DNA of 14,335 bases from Chlamydomonas sphaeroides (Eukaryota > Chlorophyta > Chlorophyceae > Chlamydomonadales > Chlamydomonadaceae), in NCBI GenBank assembly GCA_001662425.1, contig BDDC01001247.1, positions 5,182-19,516 on the forward strand, given 5' to 3'. The position numbers and the translations under genes were made by a program. Under the pieces are notes generated by a model. It was not told where the DNA came from. It saw only the letters and a program-made list of their open reading frames with translations, and did no database searches. The number at the start of each line of letters is the position of its first letter. Position 1 is the first letter of the stretch. Positions 1 through 10,400 of this stretch are shown here, piece after piece.

Positions 1-121
1 CTGGCCACCAGCAGCCGCCCAGCCCGCACGGCGACAGGGCGGTCTCGCTCTTGGTCCCTCAAGGGCCGCACGTAGCCTCTCCGCGCCGCTTGTTGGCCTT
101 GCTGCTGCCTTGCGTCCGCAG
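1..121 (+). other. Non-coding edge, probably the 3' end of a gene A intron
   Basis: The stretch ends in a pyrimidine-leaning run and a CCGCAG acceptor just before the first recognisable exon of gene A. No ATG in the correct frame opens the downstream reading frame here, so gene A must start left of the window. An exon ending inside this stretch (for example before a GT near position 40) cannot be excluded. Confidence 0.5.
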
Positions 122-3100
122 GTGGCCCTGCGCCGGCAGCTGGGCCTGCCCGTGACGCACGACCTGCTTGCGGCGCACAACATGGCTGCTCGCAAGCAAC
201 CGCGCCTGGTCGTGCAGGTGTGTGTAGTGAAGGCATCGAGGCGGGCACCGGCTGGGCGCCAGGGGCTTGTAGTGCAGCATTCCCGGGAGAGCGGTTCGTG
301 GTGGTTGGGGAGAGGGCCGGCAGCAAGTGCGGGATCCCTCCTTCCAAGGCGCCAATGCTGCGTGCCGTTCGCAGGAGGTCCCGAGGGCCGAGCCGGCGCC
401 CGAGCCAGAACCTGCGCCCGAGCAGCCTGCTGATGCACCCAGACTTCGGGCCTTCTCAGGTATGGTGTGACATCTGGTCGCTCTCTACGCACGATGGGCC
501 GCCGAAGGGTACATTCCAAGGCCTTCCCATGTGCGCCTCCTAACGGTCGCATGCGAACTGATGCTGATACTGCTGCCTCAGGCTACGGCACCGGACCCAA
601 CGCTCCCACACCCAGCGGCGCCTGGCCCGTCGCAGGCGCGTTCCCCATCGCCAACGCGGCAGACATCATCGACATCCCCATTGGTCCCATCGCCCCTGGT
701 GCCGAGCCGCAGCGGCCCTCCGCCGTCACATGGGCAGAGCTGCCCCCGGGCCGCCTCGCGGCCCCCGAGGCCCACGTCCGCGGAATCGGCGGCGACGAAG
801 CGCTGCGTGCTGCCATTCGACAGCGAGGCGCGGCAGCCGGCGCCGCCGAGGCCGAGGGAGCGGCTGGCGGGCTGGGCCCGCGGCGGTCGGGCGCGGCGGC
901 GCGCTCCACCAGCGGCAGCCGGGCTCGTGGCATGCACCGCATGGCCGAGATGCTGGAGGGCGTGTGGGGCGACCGGGAGCTGGCGGGGAGGTGAGGGCCT
1001 CTCTTCTGGCGTCGCTCACGTCGCAATCAATTACGCGATGCTGGCGACAACTCCTACCCCTCCTCCGCAGCGTCCGCTACGCGCTGGATCTGCTAAGCGG
1101 CGGCCAGGCGGCGCCGGTGCTGAGCGGCGCGGGTGGCAGCCCGGGCTCGGCGGCCAGCCCGCGGCGGCCAGGCCGCGGCGGCCGCGGCCGGCCGGACTTT
1201 CGCGGCCGCAGCCGGCCGCACAGCGCGGGTCCGAGCGCCCCCACGCAGGTGTACCGCTTCAGGGAGGGCCGCCTGGTGTACACGGGTGCGTGCTGCGGCA
1301 TGGCTGGCTGTAGCGGTTGGCCGGCACGGGCTCCATCCAAGCTGTTCATTGCACGTAGAGGAATCCGGCCATGCTCGGAATCGCTGTTCTGCTAAGGCAA
1401 GGACCAGGTCCGTGCTGGACCGAGCCCGATGTTCCTATGTGCCGGTGCAGGCCGCCGGCCGGCCTTCACGACAAAACCGGACCCGCCGCGCAGCGTGGCT
1501 GCCGCCGTGAGCGCTGGCTTGCGCGGCAACAGCGAGTTGCACTGGGCTGCCGGCCAGGGCGATGCGGACAAGGTGGCGGAGCTGCTGAGGCACATGCGTG
1601 AGTCGGGCGCCTTGACCGCAAGCCCACAGCTGTGCAGGCCCTGGCGCTGCCGCAGTGCGCTACGTCCGTTTGCCGCATGCACACAACACGCCACTGCTCG
1701 ACCCCATGCCCCCAATGCCGTGCGCTGCGTGTGCGGCCCGTCGCGCCGCAGCCTGCGACGAGGCGCGCGAAGAAGCCGCCAACGCGCGCAACCAGTCGGG
1801 CGAGAGCCCGCTGCACCGCGCCGCCGCGGCCCGGGGCACGGGCGGCGCGGCGGTGATGGCCATGCTGCTGGCGGTGGGCTCGTCGCCGGATGCCAGGGAC
1901 GTGTGGGGCAGCACGCCGCTGCTGTCCGTGCTCAGCTCAAGTGAGCACCGCGGGGCCCTGGCACCGGCGCAGTTGACGTGCAGGCTCAGGGCGGACGCTA
2001 AGGGGATAGAGAGCTACTAGCCCGGACGCGATGACGGCGGTGAGCCTGCCCTCGCTCAGGTTTACGCGTCCCCGCAGGCTGCACAGCGCGTCCCTTAGAC
2101 CTGGTGGATGTGCCACGCGCTGGCCTTTGCACCTGTCGTCCCATGGCGCAGCGCCGCACGACCGACCCATCCTCACCGCGGCCCCCTCAGGCTGCTGGCA
2201 GCCCGAGGGCTACAGCCGGGTGCGGCTGCTGCTGGCCGCAGGCGCAGACGTCAGCCTCTGCGACGGCACGGGGAAGACACTACTGCACAAGGTGACAGCG
2301 CTGGGCCGCCACCGGCGGCTCGCTTCGCGAGCACCCTGGTGCCCCCGGGCTGGACAAGGCGCAGTGTGCGCCTTCCCTTGCTTCCCTGGCTGCCAGCGCG
2401 ATGCACCGTGGCCCGCTCCACGTCGGCCGCCGCCGCTGCACGCGCTGCGCCGCCCCCGCCGCCCAGGCCGTGGTGCACAACATCTGCAGCGGCCCCGGCG
2501 ACCTGGCGAGCCACGGTGCCGTCACCGCCGGCCTGGCCGAGCTGCTGGACATGGTGCTGCCGCTGTCCAGGGAGCAGGTGGGCGGCTGGATGTTGCCACG
2601 GCTGCACCCGGAGGGCTTGAAACGGCTTGGGACGGCGTCTGCGAAGCTCGCACGACAGTCGTATTCCCGGAAGATCACTGAGCTTGTGCTGGCCCCTGCC
2701 TGCTGGCGCCTGTCGAGCAGCCGCCGCCGCCCCCGCCGGACGAGAAGGACCCCGCCGGCTCCGCCGCTGCGGCCGAGGCTGCGGCCGTGGCCGCCGCTGC
2801 GGCGGCAGGTGGTCGCACCTCAGCCTTCGCCCGCTCGCACCCGCTGGCTGCTGCGGCGGGACCCGCGTCGTCGGGCCCCTTGATTGCCACCACGGTGGCC
2901 GCGGCAGCGTCGGCGGCAGCCAAGGCCGCGGTGGCTGAGGCGGTGCGGCTGCAGCTGCAGCCCCAGGCCGCGGGGGCCGGCTCGGCCTCTGGACGCAGCG
3001 TGTCACCTCATGCAGCCGCCACAGCCAGCGGGCCAGCGCCCTTGGATGTCAACGCGCGCGACGGCCACGGCCGGACGCCACTGCACATCGCCTGCTCCAG

Positions 3101-6100
3101 GTCAGCGCGGCGCCGCTGCGGCATGCTAGCCCACATGGCCTCGGTGACGCGCGCTCCTTCTAGTCACATCTCGCTCGGCCGTGGCTTGTACTACTTGAAC
3201 CCGCACGCAGCACGGCCTACGGTTACCGGACACAATATCCTGTTGAGTTGCGCCGGGACCAGCGAACACACGTGCGCCATGGGCCATGCGCCACCCGACC
3301 CATGGGCCATCCGCAGGCCCCACGCGCACCGGCCCGGCATGGAGCGCTGCTGCGTGTCGCTGCTGCTGGCGTCCGGGGCGGCGCCCAACGCGCTCGACGA
3401 CGGCGGCCGCTCGCCGCTGCACCTGCTGCTGGGCGAGGCGGCGGCCGTAGCGCGGCTGCGGGAGGCCGACGCCATAAACCACGCCAAGCTGTCCGTGTCG
3501 CGGCCCAAGCAGCCGCCGGGGTAGGTGCGACGCAGCCATGTGCTCAGGACGCGCTGTGCACCCATGGCGAGTGGAGGCCTAGCCACGCCCGTGGTACAGG
3601 TACCTCCTTGGTGAATCATGCGCGTTGCCGTCGCAGGGCTCTGGTGTGGTTGGCGGAGCAGCTGCTGCGCGCTGGCGCCGACGCCTGCACGCCCGTGGCC
3701 GGTCCCTCGGCCGCCACGCCGCTGCACCTGGCGGCTCGCTCGTGCTCGCGGCCGCTACTGGCGCTGCTGCTGCGCTTCGGCGCCGATCCCGGCGCCAAGG
3801 ACGCGGCGGGGCGAAGCGCCGCTGAGCTGCTGCAGGCCGACCTCAAGAGCGCCAAGAGCCGCGAGGAGGTGCGGGCGCACATATCCTGCGTTGAAAGCTG
3901 CATTGCCACTGCCATTCAAACATTTCCTACAACAAGCCCGCATTGCCTCCACCTCAGCAGGTTTCATCGACAGCAAGTGTCCTGCCGCCCACGTGCAGCT
4001 GGCACTGACTTCGCAACCCATCCCCCGTATCCAACCACTCCTCTCCCAGGCCGCGCACCTGACATCGCTGCTCACCATGCTGCAGTCGCACGCAGAGGCG
4101 CAGGCACAGCAGCAGAGCGCCGAGGCCGCTGCCGCCGCGCGCCGTGCGGCGCTGCAGCGCAAGGCCGCCAAGGCACGCACCCGGCCGCAGCGTGGCGAGC
4201 CTATGGGCCTGGGCGGCGGCGCGGGGCCCAAGACGATGAGGCAGCTGTACCGGGAGCGCTTCGGCGACGACTCCGAGGACGAGGACGAGGACGGCGAGGC
4301 CGAGGTGTGCGCTGCAGGTCGCCTGCGTCCTTCTTTGGTTCAGCATGCGGCAGCTCTGCTCGCGCCCAATGCCCGCGGCCGCGCTTTGCTCACGCCGTCC
4401 CTGGTGCACGCCACCGCAGGCCGCTGGCCCCAAGGCGGCCATCCCGACCCAACGCCAGCTGGCGCAGGCCTACCTGGAGGCCATGCGGGCCGCCCGAGGA
4501 GCCGCGCCGCCAGCGACGACCTCGCAGCCAGGGCCAGCAGACGACGCTCGCCTGGACGACCGGACGGCCGCAGCCTTGCCTGTGCAAAGTACGGGCTCGT
4601 ACGAAGACCGCGGGCCCCGGCCCCGCCCGGGCTCGGCTGCTTCTGCCTCGGAGCAGAGCGGCGCGGGCGCTCGCCGGCTGGGATCCATCCCGGAGATGGA
4701 CCCACACGAGGCCGCCACCCGCATACAGGCGGCCTTCCGAGGCCACCAGGCCCGGGCCCAGCTGTCGGCCGTGGGCGTGCCGGTCCGCTCGCCGAGCCGG
4801 CCCAGCCCGCCGGCGGCGCGGCGGGCTGTGGCGACGGCTGGTGCGCCCTTTGTGCCCGCGGCATCGTACGGCCCGGAGCACGAGCAAGCCGCGGCGCGCA
4901 TCCAGGCAGCGCACCGCGGCCGCATGGCGCGGAGGCGCTACACGCAGCGGCGCGCGGCCCTGGCGGAGCAGCGGCGCGCGGCGGAGGCTGCGAGGGCGGC
5001 GGAGGAGGCCGAGGAGGCGGAGGCCGCCGCCAGGGTGCTGGGCCCGGATGGGCGGCCGTACGGCGCAAAGCACGAGCGCGCGGCCATCCGCATCCAGTCG
5101 TCCTTCAAGGGCTATAAGGTGGGGCGGGGTTGGGGGCCTCGGCCCTGGGAGCAAGCGCGGGCGAACGTGCCTGCCATGGTAGGGCCAGCTGTCGTGTGGG
5201 CCGCTGCCGCACCCTCATGCGCAAGCGCCAGGGCCTGGCCGCACCCACGCGCCTCGCCTGTGCTTGTTAGCTGGGGGCCCGCCCCACGCCCTGTGTGCGC
5301 AGCTGCCCGCCCACTCACACCATGGTGGCTGGACTCGGCCTCACGCCCCTTGCTTGGCGCGCCCGACCTCCGTGCGTCCTGCTCCACTGCAACTGGCTGC
5401 ATGCAGGCCCGCCAGCTGTACTCGCGCGTGGCCGCTGCCGCAGCGGGCGAGGACGACCTAGAGTTCTTGCTCGACGAGGACGAGCTGGCGCGGGCCGCGG
5501 CGGTCGTGGAGGCGGCTGCGGCACAGGAGCAGCGCAGGTCGCGGAGGCAGCTTTTGAGGGCCGGCGCTGCCGCCGGGCCAGCGGCGCCGGAAACTGGTGC
5601 TGAGGAAGGCGGCACGGGCAGCGAGCTTACGGCGGTTGACGGACGGCCTGCTGGGCGCTACGACGGCGCCGGCTCGGAGGGCGGCGCATCGGACAAGGTG
5701 GCGCCTAGCGTGGGAGGTGCGGTGCTGCAAGCGGGCTAGGTCGCTGGTGTCTGTGAAGCAGCTAGCTGCGAGAGAGCAGAGCAAGCCCCGGTGCCCTCGC
5801 ACTGCTGCATTTACGCAAGCTGTGCCGCTGCTGCTGCCGCCGCAGGCTGGTCCGCTGCCTCCACCGCTGTCAGCCTGGGGGCCGAGTCGCTGGGGCTGGG
5901 CGTCGCGCCCGAGGCCCCACCGCTGTACGCCCCGCCGCCGCGCAAGCGGTCCAGCCTGGGCCGAGCTGGTGGTGCCGTCGACGATGGCGGCGGCGCCGGC
6001 GGCGGCCGCGGGCTGGGCCGCATGGCGTCGTCACGTGGTGCCGGCAGCCGACGGCAGCTGGTGCCCCAGGTCTCGCTGACGGAGGACGGCCGAGTGGTGG

Positions 6101-6303
6101 GCGACCTAGCTGACCTGGACTTGCTGGACCTCGAGGACGATGACGAGGAGGATGGGGAGGAGGAGGAGGGCAGCGACGACGGGTCGCTACCGTCCCAGGT
6201 GGTGATGCGGCAGGGCGAGGAGGAGGCTGGGGCCGGGGGCGGCCGCGGCAGGTTCCCGGTGGTGCTGCACGGCGATGACGACGACGCCGACAGCGTGTTC
6301 TAG
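122..6303 (+). CDS. Ankyrin-repeat and IQ-motif protein (gene A), 5' partial, 15 exons
   Basis: Seen: exons 122-217, 375-459, 582-990, 1071-1285, 1451-1597, 1752-1940, 2191-2291, 2467-2577, 2721-3100, 3317-3520, 3637-3868, 4050-4304, 4420-5118, 5407-5716 and 5846-6303. All have GT-AG borders and every phase matches; together they give 1296 residues and a TAG. Domains, numbered from the first residue in the window: Pro/Glu- and Ala/Arg-rich region 33-270, ankyrin repeats about 294-720 with an Ala/Pro-rich insert at 452-555, Ala/Gln/Arg-rich helix about 724-770, three IQ motifs at 909-920, 969-979 and 1033-1043, Glu/Ala/Arg-rich helix between IQ2 and IQ3, and an acidic block near 1231-1257. IQ3 (IQxxxKGxxxR) is completed only by joining 5118 to 5407, which supports that junction. 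Known: IQ motifs bind calmodulin or related EF-hand proteins, and ankyrin repeats bind proteins. Inferred: an intracellular scaffold regulated by calcium-calmodulin. Ankyrin plus IQ recalls inversin-type ciliary proteins, but orthology is not shown. No signal peptide or membrane segment is visible in the part present. Confidence 0.85.
1525..3840 (+). other. Ankyrin repeat region of gene A
   Basis: Ankyrin hallmarks recur across six exons: GNSELHWAAGQGD near 1525, GESPLHRAAAARG near 1800, a VRLLLAAGADVSLCDGTGKT run near 2220, GRTPLHIAC near 3070, VSLLLASGAAPNALDDGGRS near 3354 followed by PLHLLL, and ATPLHLAARSCSRPLLALLL near 3715 followed by RFGADPGAKDAAGRSA. These match the family core (TPLHxAA, then LLxxGAdpn) with irregular loop lengths. 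I count about six recognisable or degenerate repeats. The set is interrupted by the Ala/Pro insert and by poorly matching sequence in 2467-2577. Confidence 0.85.
2721..3036 (+). other. Pro/Ala-rich low-complexity insert within the ankyrin region
   Basis: The exon opens with six prolines, then DEKDPAG, then about 90 residues dominated by Ala, Gly and Ser, before ankyrin sequence resumes at LDVNARDGHGRTPLH. It is in frame with both flanking ankyrin exons. Such inserts are common in GC-rich algal genomes; it is probably a flexible linker without a conserved fold. Confidence 0.7.
4720..5412 (+). other. Three IQ motifs (calmodulin-binding) of gene A
   Basis: IQ1 is RIQAAFRGHQAR (from 4720), IQ2 is RIQAAHRGRMARRR (from 4897) and IQ3 is RIQSSFKGYK plus AR after the 5118/5407 splice. 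Each follows a related lead-in (PHEAAT, EHEQAAA, KHERAAI), so the repeated block is larger than the IQ motif itself. Spacing is 59 and 64 residues, wider than the roughly 23-25 residues of myosin neck IQ arrays, so the three are probably independent binding sites. An Arg/Glu/Ala-rich, coiled-coil-like stretch fills the gap between IQ2 and IQ3. Confidence 0.9.
6103..6183 (+). other. Acidic block near the C-terminus of gene A
   Basis: In frame, this codes for a leucine/aspartate stretch (DLADLDLLDLEDDDEEDG) followed by a glutamate run and SDDG. Such acidic tails are low-complexity, and no specific function can be assigned. The protein ends about 40 residues later, after a Gly-rich stretch and a second small acidic run (GDDDDADSVF) before the TAG at 6301-6303. 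Confidence 0.7.
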
Positions 6304-6705
6304 CTAGGGGCGGGGCCTCTGCGTGCGCTCTGGGCATGTGAGCAGCTTGTCGCGATCTTGGTTGACGTTCGGGCTACGGCTGCCGAGGGGGCCTACTGGC
6401 GGGCGCTGTCGTCGTGCATGCCGGCAGAGCACTGCAGCTGCTGGCACCGGTCATTCGGTCTGCCTCGCTTTGATCACCCGATCACGCACACCCGATCACG
6501 GTCATCACCGCAGCGCGGGGTTGAGCATGATGCCAGGAGCCCATTCCTGCCCCGGAAGCAACCGCATGCATGCATCATGTCGCGGTTCGGCTGTGCGAGA
6601 CGCGCGTGCCCCGCATGTCCGCCTGAACCGCAACAAGCAAGCAAGGTTGCGGCGCTGGCGTGCGTGTCGATGTTGAATCCTGCCCGATGTAATCAACCAT
6701 ATCTT
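6304..6705 (+). other. 3' UTR of gene A
   Basis: The stretch follows the TAG at 6301-6303 and runs to just beyond the TGTAA at 6688-6692. No conserved reading frame is visible. GC content falls towards the distal end, as is usual for 3' UTRs next to GC-rich algal exons. The cleavage point is inferred, 10-15 nt past the signal. Confidence 0.6.
6688..6692 (+). promoter_or_regulatory. TGTAA polyadenylation signal of gene A
   Basis: An exact TGTAA lies about 385 nt after the stop codon of gene A. TGTAA is the characteristic polyadenylation signal of volvocine green algae. It is the first TGTAA on the plus strand after this stop. Confidence 0.7.
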
Positions 6706-6862
6706 ATTGCTATGGTCCATTTTTGGGGTTGAGCTACTTTGCTTGGTTGGGCGCAACCCACAGCTACCTTGCCATGGCATACTACAGAATAAGGTTGGTG
6801 ACGTGTTAGACAGTAAAATTGATGATGAAGCGCGACCGCAATACTACTTGCTTGCATGCATG
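6706..6862. other. Short intergenic gap between convergent 3' ends
   Basis: About 160 bp between the predicted polyadenylation sites of the two genes. It is comparatively AT-rich. I see no gene, RNA or repeat in it. Confidence 0.5.
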
Positions 6863-7475
6863 TTACACTGCGCTAGCTCTTGCTGGGAAGGTCCCTCACA
6901 CCCCCGCATGAGCACTAGTGCGGGATGGGCGGCGGCATCGTGGGATGAGCGGGATCTTGCAGCTCTAGATAGGTGCGCATTAGGTATGCCCCAGTCCACA
7001 CACCGGGTCACCGGCTACACCGGCTTGGGTACGCCCCCTCTGCGTGCCCACACTTGAGACTCAGGCCTATGATCTAAGAGCGCCCCTGCCCTGCTAGGTA
7101 GACGCATGCACAACGCACAACCAGCTGCTGCAGACGCACGTACGCCCCGCCCCAGCCAATTGAACGCTTCAGTCTCGCCATGCGCCAGGTACGTAGCTAA
7201 GCAGGCACGCAATATGCCTACAAAAGGAACCACACAAAACGGGTGCACCCCGTGGCTGGCGCGCGAGCTCAGCGGTCGTGCTCGGTGGCTCGCATGCTGC
7301 CTTGCTCCACAATGCCGTAAAACCGCACAATCCGTAGAAACGGACAAGCCTTGCCTCCGGGGGCTCTTATAAACAACGCCAGGCTAGACAGGCCCATACC
7401 GCAGCAATCTATGCGTGCGCTACCGATGTCATGCATCACAACACGCGATAGCGTCACGTGATGCCCTTTCCCAAT
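6850..7475 (-). other. 3' UTR of gene B
   Basis: This lies between the stop codon ending at 7476 and the TGTAA at 6867-6863. It holds many GCATGC/CATGCA words and no further six-cysteine unit or DCDGDG motif on either strand. No convincing reading frame is visible. Confidence 0.5.
6863..6867 (-). promoter_or_regulatory. TGTAA polyadenylation signal of gene B (minus strand)
   Basis: The plus strand reads TTACA, so TGTAA on the minus strand, about 610 nt after the TAG of gene B. It is the first minus-strand TGTAA I find past that stop. A 3' UTR of this length is within what is known for Chlamydomonas genes. Confidence 0.5.
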
Positions 7476-10400
7476 CTACTCCTGGCGCCGGGTAGCCAGG
7501 ACCCGCCTGCGCGGCGGGGGTCGCTTGAAGAGCCCCCCGACCGATGGACCCTCATCCTCCTGATCAGCATCACCGCCCGAGTCGCCGGTCCGGGCAAGAA
7601 CCGCCACTCCAGTCATCTGGCCCGAGTTGTAGAAGATGACGGGGCAAGAGCTGCGGGTGATACGCAGGGCGGGGCGGGCAGCGGGATCGATGGATCGACG
7701 GAGGCACGCAGCGGGGCGGCGGCAACATGTGCAGAAACGGTCTCCATGTGATATGGGGTGCGCGGTACACCATTTACGTCTGCGGCATTATTAGGCAAGC
7801 TCCGTCCGGCAAGTCTATGCGGACGTGCGCACGGACTGGTCAGCCTCTGCACCGCTGCTGCCCCTCATAATCAATCCCGGCGGTCAAGCAACGTACTCGA
7901 GCGGAGCGTTCGGCCAGACGGAGGTGCCACATCCACTGCGGGAGCCAGCAGGCGGGAGACAAACGAATGATTAATCATAAAATATCAGCCGTGTCACCGC
8001 TCGTGCTAGCGGGCTGCTTGGTTGATTGCATCCTTTGCGTCCTGCGCTGGGGCATGCTTGCAGTGCTTTGATTGTGCATGCCCACGATCACGTAGAGCAC
8101 GCACGCTGAGCGCGACGGACTAGACGGACGCGGCTTGCTTGATGGGCTGCGCACGCAGACAGCTATTGCTTGGCGCAAGGGCCCCTAGCTACGCCATTTA
8201 ACCCACCTCGAAGACAGAATTGTGCCCCTGGCGCCGCTGGGATCCGTGCAGGCCTGAGGGCACGAGCGATGACAAGGAGGCCCGCCCCCATCCGGAATGG
8301 GAAAAAGGGCGTACATAAATCCCACCCAGTCCTTCGTCTAAGGCAGCCGGCGGCCGCCCCCACCAATGGGGCTTTACAACCAGCGTGGAAGTCATTGTAG
8401 TCTGGGATATCTACTGCTTCAGCTTAGGGCGTTGCTTGCGTAGGCGCCCACAACCCTCTCAACCAGCGCTCTACGTGATGGCACTCGTCTGGGGCGTAAC
8501 CCTGGTCCCTTCCGGCCTCACCCGGACATGGCCGGGGCACTCTTGGCGCCGCCAGCTGAGGCGGAGCTCGGGCGCTCGCCGCGGCAGCCGACCCCTCTGC
8601 TACCGCTGCCGGTCGGCCCCGGCCCGCCCCGAGGCGCGGTGCGGTTCGTGGCGGCGGCGGCGGGCCCGCCAAGGCCCCCACAGTCAGCTCGTTTGCAGAG
8701 CTACAAATACAGACTCTCGTTTTGCTATTAATGAGCGCGCTCGGAGTACCCCCGGCAGAACGCGACGTTGCGACGCACGCACGCACTGGCTTCCGCCGCC
8801 TTACCCAGTCCAGCGTTCCATCTCCGTCGCAATCCACGCTCATCCTAATAACCAATGCCATGATGAGCGTTACGTTGATGATGCGTGAGAGGAGCGCCGG
8901 AGGGGCACGGGGCGCGTGGGAAGGACATGGGAGCACGGCAGCGGCGGAAGGGGCGTGAGGGAGGGCAGCAGGGGACATGTATGTGCGTGCATGCATGAGT
9001 ATATCCCAAGCCCCACCCCCACCCATCCCGCCCGCGCGGCCCGCCCTGCTACCGCCGCCATGCATGCCAACGAACCTGACGCTGGGGCTGTTGCACCAGT
9101 TTGACGGCAAGGGGCAGATCGGACCTGTAGATACATGTATGGGTACATATACATGGCGTGAGTGTATATGGATATGATCAACTAATCGATCTTGATATCA
9201 GAGATACTCCACAGCTTTGGTTATGATGATCCGCCTGCAACCAGAGCACTCGAGGCTGCAGAGGCGTACATGCAAGCGGACGGCTACCTAGGTCTTTCTC
9301 GCTCGCACCGGCGGTCACTCACGGAAGAGGCTGGGCACGCGGGGGCAGCTGTTCATGGGGGCGTTGGGGTACACCCTGGCGCAGTTCGCCGACGAAAGCA
9401 CGGTGCCGCGGTTGCCAGAGCCTACGGCAAGGCGAACGGCAAAGATTGAAGATCACCAGCCAGCAGCGAGCAGGGCGCAAGTAATAAGCCGCATGCTGTG
9501 CGTGCTCCCGCGCCGCGGCATGGCAAGGCCCTAGCTCTTCGCGTACTCGCGTCCATACAGTGTGTGCGGCGCTCGGCATGGATACTAGAAGTGCATGCAG
9601 GCATGATGCCGCTACATACAAATAAACCCATTGGCCTTTGAAGGAGGCCTCGGCGCTCGGGACGCCCGCCCCACTCGCCCCGCACGCGGCCGTGCGTTGA
9701 TAACAACACACGCGCCCGGCCGTGCGCTGGCCCACCGCCGCTCACCGTCGGTGCAGGCCCAGTCCAGGTGGCCATCGCCGTCGCAGTCGACACGGAACCT
9801 CTGCGCCCCTGCAGCCCGCACCGCAACATATCGGCACGCATCGGCGTCGGCGAGGAGGGGAATTGAACGAAGCAAGTAAGCGTTGTGCAAGGTCCGAGTA
9901 AGACCTCTGCAGCTGGGTGCGTGCGTGCCTGCGTGCGTGTGTGCGTTGCGTGCCAGCAGCAGCGGCGGGATCTGCTGCCCAGTTTTCGAGCGCATGTGGT
10001 TATGAAGCCACAGGCACATAACATGGGCGGAAGCGGGGGGAGAGAGACGGGCTAGACGGGCACGGCCTTGTGGCGGGCACGATAGACGTACAGGTAGGCA
10101 TGCTGGGGACGACCCCGCCGTCACGTCAGTGCGAAGGTTCGCTGGCTCCCCTGCACGCCCCTCTATCTCTCCTGGCACAAGCCCCGTCACACACACACGC
10201 ACATACACACTTGCGGCCCTAGTGGCCCCCATCATCAGTAGCTATGACCCCAGCAGCACCGCTTGCCTGTGTGCGTGCACCAATTGGTTTGTGGCAGAGG
10301 GCAGCCGCCTGGGCACCAATCAAGGAGTGCGCGAACGGGCGAAAGGGGTTATATATTGCTTCGCGGGCAAGGCTGCGTGCGTGTGTGCGTATCACGCACG

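Larger units (their letters stand above)
7620..9116 (-). repeat. Gene B repeat unit 5
   Basis: It begins CPLPSNWCNSPSV, then RMSVDCDGDGTLDW (exon 8844-8805), ACTDPSGARGTILSSSGC and GTSVWPNAPLDSCPVIFYNSG. Cysteine gaps are 6, 10, 9, 15 and 12, one residue shorter in each of the first two. The loop is DCDGDGTLD. The intron before exon 8253-8207 is the largest in the gene (about 550 bp) and holds the GC-rich stretch listed separately. Confidence 0.9.

Noticed and set aside
2251..5154. Long minus-strand open frames opposite gene A
   Set aside because: They are low-complexity Pro/Arg/Ala shadows of GC-rich exons without recognisable motifs.
3248..5182. A 644-codon plus-strand open frame
   Set aside because: It is a GC-driven shadow in the wrong frame, rich in Arg/Pro/Ala. 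The overlapping frame carries the ankyrin and IQ motifs and obeys splice borders.
7476..8253. A separate third gene on the minus strand
   Set aside because: The exons at 8253, 7935 and 7650 continue unit 5 in phase and restore its exact cysteine spacing, so they are the 3' end of gene B.
8518..8700. Main stop codon of gene B at 8518
   Set aside because: It was first taken as the last exon because the phase and total length fit. The downstream exons complete unit 5 far better, so it is kept only as an alternative.
8424..9110. A 228-codon minus-strand frame read as one gene
   Set aside because: It includes true exon pieces (CPLPSNWC, VDCDGDGTLDW) but reads through introns; the spliced model explains them better.
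10187..10210. CA-rich run and nearby GTGC-type repeats as a functional element
   Set aside because: They are short imperfect simple repeats inside an intron and nothing more can be supported.
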